Assembly (NCBI GenBank): GCA_034231615.1
Contig: CM067315.1
Span: 30,723,631 to 30,787,630, forward strand
Direction: 5' to 3'
Length of the DNA: 64,000 nt
Source of the DNA: Meghimatium bilineatum
Lineage: Eukaryota > Mollusca > Gastropoda > Stylommatophora > Philomycidae
The notes below the pieces were generated by a model. That model was not told where the DNA came from, made no database searches, and worked only from the letters and a program-made list of their open reading frames with translations. The stretch's first letter is position 1. Each line of letters starts with the position of its first letter. A program made the position numbers and the translations under genes. Shown here one piece after another: positions 56,951 through 64,000 of the stretch.

Positions 56951-57305
56951 AAACCTTTTTTAAAAATTATTTTAGGTAATCATCCCCGTGACTGTAGACG
57001 TATTTACGACCCTAATGATTCCCAGTTTATCCCAAAGTTATTATACTTCTTGATTAGAAACTGGCCTCACAGCACCTGGGGCGTTGCCATAAGTGCTCCG
57101 CCCTCTGTTCCAGCAGCGGTCCGACTCGATTGTGTTTCGAGTCTAATTCCGCTTAAACAGACGTCGACATCAGGGCACAACTCTGGCCCTTTCGACGGGT
57201 TTCTTTGTTGTTCCACCCACCCATTCCGTACCAGCAATTAGTTCATGCACAACGTCGGCCTGTTGGAACAACATGGTAACTGTTATCGAAGGTTACGACT
57301 ACGGG
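56951..57305. other. unassigned stretch
   Basis: A 63-codon open frame at 57,050-57,241 has no known domain. The stretch is more GC-rich than its surroundings. Confidence 0.35.
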
Positions 57306-57309
57306 ATTG

Positions 57310-57408
57310 TATAGATGACGTGCCATGAAGCTTCTATAAGAAGATAACCTCAAAATAAAGGCATGCCATCTACTAAGGTTTTCTGTTGCATGGGTGGTTT
57401 ATTATAAA
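57310..57408 (-). mobile_element. 5' fragment of the AACC-tailed retroposon
   Basis: TTGTATAGATGACGTGCCAT, GAAGCTTCTATAAGAAGATA and ACTAAGGTTTTCTGTTGCAT are the reverse of 18,025-18,120. Confidence 0.8.
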
Positions 57409-58485
57409 GCTATTATACTATCGATGGTCAAGATTAGAGGAGCTTGGTAGGAGGTGGTGATGAGTGCATCGCAGCTATGAGGAAGCTGAACGTTAGACTG
57501 TGATTGATGTTGCTATTAAACATTGCTGGACTCAATACAGGAAACAGTAACCAAATCACGTGACAAGATTCCAACTTTTTAATTTCATACGCTATTGCAC
57601 AGAATTTCCGTTACTCGGAAATTTAAAAAAACCTAACATCGGATACTGATCTAGGGATTTCCGCTCAATGCACTGGCCACCCCCCCCCCCCCCCCCCCGC
57701 ACACACACTCACTCAGTGTGTAGCGCGCATATTCAGTGATCGGGGTCTCTCATCGCGTAACGCGTTAACGTTGAATGCGTCGGTATATGCGTCTTTATCG
57801 GAATTTCGTTCCGTTTAATTAATTATGTTCGCTTTTTGTTCAGTAGAAACCTGTTTACTGATCATTGTAGAGTCCCCATTGCTGAATGTTGCAAGAAAGA
57901 TTTCTATGTTGTACAAGAGATAAATGTTTCTATTCAATGGTAGAGCTACAGCACTGTAAATGTGTCTTTGGTACAGGGGGAATAAGGGGGAAGTGAAAAG
58001 GGGGAGGGGAGAATAAGGGAAAGGGTTCTTAAAATCACATTTTTTCAATTCGTATGTTAATTTTAAATATGTCTGTGTGTGCGTGGCTGATTGTAATTTG
58101 AACATCTCCACAACCTCAGTAAGATTAGGTCAACGACGCCCCTGTTTGTCACTGACCTTATGTAGAATATTTCTAATACGACGCCAGTCTGCCAACGATA
58201 CAAAAGCGGAAGTTTTCTCACCACAGCAAGAACTATGGTGACTGGACAAAGAACTGGTACAATGGATAACTACAATAGCCATCTCATTATTCTGAAATAT
58301 CGTCAGGTCAACGACCTCTCTTTCTGAGTCAATAAATCAGATATTTTTGTAATTAATGAGTGGGCAAAAAATGTCGGTACAAAATTGTCAAATTTATATA
58401 GTATGTGCTTATCAGTATATGACTGCTGTCTCTGCAAATTGTACACGTGTAGTTTTAATTTATGTCTTCAGTTTAAAATAAAAGG
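57409..58485. other. unassigned stretch with a poly-C run
   Basis: A C-run lies at about 57,680-57,699. No gene or repeat family is recognised in this roughly 1-kb stretch. Confidence 0.35.
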
Positions 58486-58488
58486 AAT

Positions 58489-58512
58489 AGTAGTAGTAGT
58501 AGTAATTAGTAG
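58489..58512. repeat. left part of the TAG tract, with target duplication
   Basis: TAGTAGTAGTAG leads to AGTAATTAGTAG at 58,501-58,512, which is repeated exactly at 59,930-59,941 on the far side of LINE-H. Confidence 0.88.
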
Positions 58513-59929
58513 CAAGTTAGTTAGTTAGTCGTCGGATCATCATCACTGCAAACTGGACACATCCATAGTTGCTCCGATCTCTCCTTGAGTGTATCCGCCA
58601 TCACACTTCTGCTGACAGTACCGGTCCTATGCTGGTTGACCATCATTCTACTGAGCCCTCTAAAATATTACCTCTAGCAACACCGCATTTCAATCCCTGA
58701 TCTTTAATCCTAGCCATTGAAAAGGAATCATCATCCACATTAGTCTCACTCTCGCGTGTTATATCTCTTACGGAATTTAAAACGTCAGCGCGATCCATTG
58801 CCCCATCGCCCTGTGCCACAATCGCACACGATGCCAGTTGATCCGCTCTTTCATTGCCTCGAACGCCCACATGTCCCGGCACGAAAATAAATGTAACCGC
58901 TTTCAATCTCGCATTTATCAAGGCCTCAATCCACTGTTCGCGAACGAGACCCACTTGTACCTTCTTAATCATACTCATAGAGTCACTCAAGATGCAGACC
59001 TGCGTTACCTTCTGTGTGCGTAGCCACTCAAATGCCTTGGTCACCGCCATAGTCTCCATGGTCATACTACTCGTAGTGACCGCAAAGTCACCACTTTCCT
59101 CCTTGATCGTTTTACCTGCGCACTGAGCTGTAATGGCCCAAGCACTGAGAACATGCCTAATTACAGATCTATCAGTGTATATAATCACATCTCCCTCTTT
59201 GGTATTCTCACTGATTAAAGCCTGCACTACTTTCTCCACAGCTGTGGGACATCATTCTCTGCATTCCCTGCTAAGTGATATTACTATTCTCAAACAAGTT
59301 TCGAAATCTGTGGGTAGACCTATCCATTCCACACCTGCTGCCACATCCTGTAATCTGCACACGCTTTGTATTACATCCTCAGCACGTCCCATCCACGACC
59401 TTCCTCTCTTGAGTCTGCCTCCTATTTTAACTTTAACTTTCTGTATTTCGGAATGCAACGGGTGTTCTTTATCTGCATGTATTTGAAGGTACGCCCGTGC
59501 ACAGCAATACTGTAATCTATGCTCAGCTGTTGGGCAGTCAAGTAGGTATCGCATAGCTCTTGTCGATGTGTCTCTTGTGCATCCCAGAATGATACGCATT
59601 GCTGCATTCTGGACTCTATCCAGTCTTTCGATCTGAGTTTGGCTAAGAGTCAGAATTGCCAGTGCATATTCCACCACAGCCACAACCAAACCCTGGTACA
59701 AAAGAAATAATAATCTTTGCTCACACTGCGCAGCAGCCATAACCTTCATTGCTGCTAAGCCTTTGCCTGCCCTTATGATAATGTGGTCAACATGTTCCCT
59801 GAAACTCAGGCTTCTGTCAAAAAACACACCCAGATATCTCATTGTGCTAGTTCTTTCTAAACTTTTCCCGGACAACGAAACTTGTGGCATGGGTGTCTTT
59901 ACCATGTGATTGTTCAAGGAAAACTACTA
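58513..59929 (-). mobile_element. LINE-H insertion inside a TAG microsatellite
   Basis: A 1,417-bp 5'-truncated copy with a perfect 12-bp target duplication and a (CTAA)n tail at the left edge. It holds the RT C-terminus and RNase H. It is interrupted by one nonsense codon and, near the end, by a 1-bp deletion. Confidence 0.92.
58643..59917 (-). pseudogene. LINE-H RT C-terminus plus RNase H, nearly intact
   Basis: From MPQVSLSGKSLERTSTMRYL and GVFFDRSLSFREHVDHII (end of RT palm and thumb) the frame runs to RECRE. A TGA near 59,250 replaces the Trp codon kept at 53,436 (ECREWCPT). RNase H follows: TDRSV where the sisters have TDGSV, METMAVTKAFEWL, LSDSMSMI and VPGHVGVRGNERADQLASCA. At about 58,672 a 1-bp deletion shifts the last part. 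A Gly-to-Arg change beside the first catalytic Asp is notable. Confidence 0.9.
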
Positions 59930-59974
59930 AGTAATTAGTAGTAGTTGTAGAAGTAGTTAGTAGTAAGAGTAGTA

Positions 59975-60009
<35 letters not shown>

Positions 60010-60204
60010 TAGTAGTAGTAGTAGTAGTTAGTAGTAGTAGTAGTAGTAGTTAGTAGTTAGTAGTAGTAGTAGTAGTAGTTAGTAGTAGTAGTAGTAGTAG
60101 TAGTTAGTAGTTGGTAGTTAGTAGTTAGTAGTAGTAGTAGTAGTTAGTAGTAGTAGTAGTTAGTAGTAGTAGTAGTAGTAGTTAGTAGTTGGTAGTTACT
60201 AGTA

Positions 60205-60236
<32 letters not shown>

Positions 60237-60272
60237 TAGTAATTAGTGGTAGTAATAGTAATAGTAGCAATG
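59930..60272. repeat. (TAG)n tract with TTAG interruptions
   Basis: An imperfect TAG array with regular AGTTAGTAG interruptions. It is the continuation of the tract at 58,489, split by LINE-H. Confidence 0.95.
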
Positions 60273-60289
60273 ATGTAGGAAAAGTAGAT

Positions 60290-60548
60290 GAGCGAGGTAG
60301 CCCAGTTGATAGTGAGCTTGCTTGCTGTCACCGGGTTACAGCTTGCCAGGTTGGAAATCACGAACAAAACCGCGGGTTTTTATTTTGGTGGAAACCGGAC
60401 AAAAAAAGAATCCGGGTTGTGATTTTTCGCTTGACACGATCACTCCACCGGTCGACTCAGCTGTAAATGAGTACCTGACGCATGAGTTAAGGGAGGCAGA
60501 GACAGCAAAGACTGGCTACCTCACCTAATAATTCCTACGGCTTAGTAC
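60290..60548 (+). mobile_element. SINE-4-like copy (tRNA-derived)
   Basis: GTAGCCCAGTTGATAGTGAG (A-box-like) starts the element. CACCGGTCGACTCAGC, AAATGAGTACCTGACGCATG and GCAAAGACTGGCTACC share the central domain of SINE-4 at 33,860-33,950, while the region between differs. Confidence 0.75.
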
Positions 60549-60599
60549 ATGAAGATTTTCATCCCCGGCTGCATGTTGCTGCCATGGGACTTACCTTTA

Positions 60600-60840
60600 C
60601 CTTTAATAAGTAATAGTACTACTAATAATTGCTGTAAAAGCTGTACTGGTAATAATAGTAGTAATATTATTAGCAGTAATAGCAGTAGTAATAATACTAG
60701 AAATAATAGTAGTAGTAATAATATTATTAATCGTATTACTAATATAATATAATATATATATGTGTGTGTGTGTGTATTTAATAGTAATATTACTAGTAGT
60801 AGTAATTGTAGCATTAGTGATTGTAGTAGTAATAGTAATG
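60600..60840. repeat. degenerate TAA/TAG trinucleotide tract
   Basis: Mixed AATAATAGTAGTAAT words with a (TG)n stretch at 60,758-60,775. Confidence 0.9.
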
Positions 60841-61140
60841 GTATCGAGTATTTACAAAGTTACTGCGTGCTAATTTGCATTGGTGTGAAACTACGTCATA
60901 TGAAGTGTGTAATATATTACCTACATTGAAATAGCCCTTATGTTGTCAGATATGAACAGTGAGTTAAAAGTAAAATCGTTGTGCCTGACATGCATATTGC
61001 AAGAGGAGATTAAGGATATTTAAGGGCGGAGTTGGCTGTCACATTATTAGGTCAAAAGTACCCACAAATGCTAAAGTCGAATGTGAAAGGTCCAGATGCA
61101 CAAATATCGCAGACAAGCAGTAAACTTTAATTGTTTGTCT
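60841..61140. other. unassigned stretch
   Basis: Nothing recognised before the 34-bp array. Confidence 0.3.
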
Positions 61141-61144
61141 CTGC

Positions 61145-61790
61145 TATATAGAGGTACAGATATCATGTCGGACTGTCAATGTACCAGGTACAGAGATCAT
61201 GTCGAACTGTCAATGTACCAGGTACAGAGATCATGTCGAACTGGTAATGTACCAGGTACAGAGATCATGTCGAACTGCTAATGTTCGAGTTACAGAGCTC
61301 ATGTCAGACTACTAATGTACCAGGTACAGAGATCATGTCGAACTGCTAATGTACGAGGTACAGAGCTCATGTCAGACTACTAATGTACCAGGTACAGAGA
61401 TCATGTCGAACTGTCAATGTACCAGGTACAGATATCATGTCGGACTGTCAATGTACCAGGTACAGAACTCATGTCGGACTGTCTATGTACCAGGTACAGA
61501 TATCATGTCGGACTGTCAATGTACCAGGTACAGATATCATGTCGGACTGCTAATGTACCAGGTACAGAACTCATGTCGGACTGTCTATGTACCAGGTACA
61601 GAACTCATGTCGGACTGTCTATGTACCAGGTACAGATATCATGTCGGACTGTCAATGTACCAGGTACAGATATCATGTCGGACTGTCAATGTACCAGGTA
61701 CAGTTTCTATGTCGGACTGTCAATGTACCAGGTACAGAGCTCATGTCAGACTGCCAATGTGCCAGGTACAGAGTTCATTTCGGAGGGACA
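61145..61790. repeat. 34-bp minisatellite, about 19 units
   Basis: Unit GTACAGATATCATGTCGGAC TGTCAATGTACCAG. The unit carries inverted GTACCAGGTAC. As 34 is not a multiple of three, the open frame through it cycles through three different peptides and is not a gene. Confidence 0.97.
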
Positions 61791-61814
61791 AGATGGCTAT
61801 TACTACTAGTAGTA

Positions 61815-62110
61815 ATAGTAGCATTATTATTAGTAACTCTCTCAAGCACTGTAGCATCGATCCTAGCTCCTGGGAGACTACATCTCTTGATCGCTCAGCT
61901 TGTCACGCACAGAAGATCACTGCTGGCATCACTAGATTTGAAAAAGAAAGAACACTGCGGGAAATTTATAAGCGACGGAAGCGGAAGGATAAATCCGAAA
62001 CCTCTCATACACAGGACCCTCTGCATTCCTGCATGCACTGCAATAGAACTCTCCTGGCACCAATCGGACTCATCGGGCATCTACGAACTCGCAAACCAAA
62101 TTAGACAATC
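61815..62110 (+). mobile_element. LINE-E 3'-terminal fragment with zinc-finger-like end
   Basis: The plus strand encodes LKHCSIDPSSWETTSLDRSA, TRFEKERTLREIYKRRKRKD and finally CMHCNRTLLAPIGLIGHLRT. The last is the C2H-type finger (CxxC...GLIGHLRT) that ends this LINE family. It joins the LINE-E piece at 36,575, whose finger is lost. The element is truncated at its left by the simple repeat. Confidence 0.85.
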
Positions 62111-62159
62111 ACAAATGTTTAATTTTTTTCTGCTTGTTTGTCACATATATTGTTTTTTT

Positions 62160-62232
62160 CAGTAGTAATAATAGTAATATTAGTAATAATAGTAATAGTA
62201 GTAAAATAGTAATAGTAGTATTACTAATATAG
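62160..62232. repeat. TAATAG trinucleotide tract
   Basis: Continues the TAG/TAA composition seen on the other side of the LINE-E fragment (61,797-61,835). Confidence 0.9.
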
Positions 62233-62324
62233 GGCCAAGATACCAGGTTAAATATATACATCCGGTTGTTCAACAAGTAATGACAACCTACATAACTAAA
62301 TAATGCTTTAAAATAATTAGAAAA

Positions 62325-62475
62325 GAGGCTAAGATGTCATAGTGGAATGGCTTCATTGTTTCCGGGTTTAGCTATATGTACTTCGTCCCTCTATTTAAAG
62401 TGATACGTCTCCTGCTGAGAGTACCACCAATAGAACGTATTTCCGTAGCTTCAATGTATAGCTCAAGGGGGTGTG
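62325..62475 (-). mobile_element. SINE-2 fragment
   Basis: GCTATATGTACTTCGTCCCT, GCTGAGAGTACCACCAATAG and ACGTATTTCCGTAGCTTCAA match the SINE-2 body. Confidence 0.75.
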
Positions 62476-62750
62476 CTAAACTGTAAACACACAGTGACGC
62501 AAAACAGTCCGGCTCGAGCATTATAGGGGATCCATTAAATTTTTTACGAAATGGGTAGATGTCAAGACGACTGATGAGACTCGAAAAGATAACATATTGA
62601 GTACAATGAGAGGGCAGCACAGCGACAGAGGGCAGCACAACGTGCAAATGGAACGGGAAAACGTTAAAAGGTAATCGGAACTAAAGTTTTATTCAACTCG
62701 AGAAAAAGCGTCTAGTCTCCTGTAATCCTAAAAAATGTGCAGAGACTGAA
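62476..62750. other. unassigned stretch
   Basis: AGAGGGCAGCACA occurs twice (62,611 and 62,631). Otherwise nothing is recognised. Confidence 0.3.
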
Positions 62751-62751
62751 G

Positions 62752-63214
62752 ACTTGAACGAGGTATTCACGATGTCGATGAAAGACACCTCGGTTAAGAG
62801 GGCGATTGAACCCGGGTACAATTCTATCGTCGATGCTTTCGGACACCGGAATCATGCTCACTGGGAGAAATGGTTGTTAATCTTTACAGGGACATGTTTT
62901 GGTCTGAAAAGTCCAAGGGCACAGTTGGTGAAAAATCATCACGGCGTAGTCGATACACATACATCGCTTGGCGACAGATAATAAGGCTGTAACATACCCG
63001 AAGCCCACTACCGGAATTAAAGGCATGAAAAAAACGCATGTGCTGGTTTCGGATGTACTGGTCCTCGGATTTGCTGGACATTTGCTCGGAGGTGCACATA
63101 ACACAGTTCTGCAGTGAAACTAGCAGCACAACGTACTTCACGCTTCCCGGCAGAAATCACACGAAATTTCATGTTGATTAACATAAAGCGAACGCAGAAG
63201 AAGAAGAAGAAGTT
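62752..63214 (+). mobile_element. composite element CE, 3' part with GAA tail
   Basis: From GAGGTATTCACGATGTCGAT through GAGGGCGATTGAACCCGGGT, GGCGACAGATAATAAGGCTG, CAGCACAACGTACTTCACGC and CACACGAAATTTCATG to GCGAACGCAGAAGAAGAAGA, it is collinear with the minus strand of 11,345-11,880. It has one copy of the motif that is present three times there. Confidence 0.78.
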
Positions 63215-63655
63215 CAAAGAGACATCCGAAACAATTTACTTTTTAAATAACACGTCACGGCACACATCCAAATATACGACCTCCTGATCACAAGACAAAC
63301 TGCTTAACCGCCACACCAAAGAGATATATGCTTTTATTGCCTAGAAAATCACTACACCCAAAAATGCTGGATTGATTGCATTTTCTTGATTAGGATAAAT
63401 TGCATAAAACTTTTAGTAGGTAGTTTTTGGCACATTTTCCTTGCAAACTTTTCAAGCACATTAAATTGTGGAGTCAGCACAGAGTTTCGTATCTAAAAGT
63501 TTACGCACATAGCACGTGGAGATCATTAAGAAGCAAATTAATCACGGTCGAATTATCTGGGCAGATATGGAAGACCTCGAGGTCTCTGACAGGAAGATAA
63601 GAGAAGCTTGTAAGGAGGATGTCAGTTTTAGAAAAAAATGTCTTTTGTTCAAAAA
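63215..63655. other. unassigned, with one tRNA-like segment
   Basis: On the minus strand near 63,327-63,290, GTGTGGCGGTTAAGCAGTTT resembles an A box. No full element can be delimited. Confidence 0.35.
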
Positions 63656-63659
63656 TGGT

Positions 63660-63900
63660 TCAAAAGTCTCTGAGGATTGACTTCACTGTGCTCGGTTTCC
63701 TATATGTACTCCGTCACTCTCAACGAATCGGTACGTCGCCTGCAGAGAGTACCACTCTTAGAACGTAACTCCGTAGCCTCAAGCGATAATCCACAGGTAT
63801 CTCCGAAAAATTTCACATTGCAAACAAGACGATACGAGTCGGATTCAAACACATGACCTATTGAACACAAGGTGAACAGATTAACCTATGCTAGAGAGAT
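63660..63900 (-). mobile_element. SINE-2 copy, most complete
   Basis: From right to left on the minus strand: TAGCATAGGTTAATCTGTTC (A box), GTGTTTGAATCCGACTCG (B box), TTTTTCGGAGATACCTGTGG, CTACGGAGTTACGTTCTAAG, AGTGGTACTCTCTGCAGGCG, TTGAGAGTGACGGAGTACAT and a 3' end near TTTTGAACCATTTTTG. It serves as the reference for the family. Confidence 0.85.
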
Positions 63901-64000
63901 CCTCCCAAATTCCTTTGTTATTTTATGTGAGGTTTTACTAAAAAAGCAGAGCCAAGGTGCTAGGTACAGTGCTCGTCATGGAGGGATAAGGCACTACGTA

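Noticed and set aside
61145-61809. Repeat-protein gene in the 34-bp array
   Set aside because: The period is not divisible by three and several frames stay open. The downstream coding end belongs to LINE-E.

Overview
This window looks like animal nuclear DNA from a very repeat-rich, AT-rich genome, most likely a mollusc or another lophotrochozoan. The repertoire of non-LTR retrotransposon (LINE) 3' ends, tRNA-derived SINEs and huge TCTA/TGTC/AT tracts resembles what is known from mollusc genomes. The species cannot be named from the sequence. I see no bacterial, organellar, rRNA or CRISPR content.

Only one host gene is clear: an intronless heparan sulfate glucosamine 3-O-sulfotransferase on the minus strand (24,982-25,992). 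It is full length, with a membrane anchor, both PAPS-binding regions, the catalytic glutamate and the C-terminal disulfide pair. A second, weaker genic signal is a pair of possible exons on the minus strand at 5,803-6,269, next to a large minisatellite.

Everything else is dispersed or tandem repeat. LINE remnants fall into several families, named here for convenience: LINE-A (RT with FADDQ, C-terminus WFSHTFRLP), LINE-B (KYFGHIKR, GCWR), LINE-C (WFSHLLRMNPYLSA), LINE-D (AKKTNVEVL, RFLG/RFLE), LINE-E (RWAGHLVRM, GQKKRFKDTLK, GLIGHLRT), LINE-F (RLRTGHNRLRSHM, GAA tail) and LINE-H (RT end plus RNase H, TAAC tail). Short elements are SINE-1/1b (GAA tail), SINE-2, SINE-3 and SINE-4 (tRNA-derived), a 606-bp retroposon with an AACC tail, a hAT-like MITE, a TA-flanked MITE, and a roughly 1.3-kb composite non-autonomous element (CE). 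Seven insertions have target-site duplications I could read directly.

Layout: 0-2.7 kb LINE-A with a nested SINE-1; 2.7-6.3 kb LINE/SINE pieces, a 38-bp minisatellite and possible exons; 6.6-10 kb MITE, SINEs, a 21-bp minisatellite and LINE-H; 10-12.7 kb LINE pieces and CE; 12.7-13.5 kb a giant TCTA tract; 13.6-20.1 kb a LINE graveyard with a retroposon; 20.5-21.7 kb a 27-bp minisatellite; 22-24 kb simple repeats; 24.0-28.3 kb two tandem-repeat-bearing elements around the sulfotransferase gene; 29-31 kb LINEs; 31.6-33.2 kb a 52-bp satellite; 33.7-36 kb SINEs, microsatellites and a third tandem-repeat-bearing element; 36.5-41.8 kb LINE, CE and SINE pieces; 41.9-43.5 kb a 25-bp minisatellite; 43.6-52 kb LINEs, SINEs, MITE and a LINE-derived minisatellite; 52.2-54.7 kb an inverted repeat, LINE-H and a 33-bp minisatellite; 56-60.3 kb LINE-F, LINE-A and LINE-H in a TAG tract; 60.3-63.9 kb SINEs, a 34-bp minisatellite, LINE-E and CE.

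The most interesting theme is tandem amplification starting inside other sequences. Minisatellites appear to have grown from an exon/5' splice site, from a SINE-2 body, from in-frame LINE codons, and three times independently from the same subterminal segment of one mobile element.
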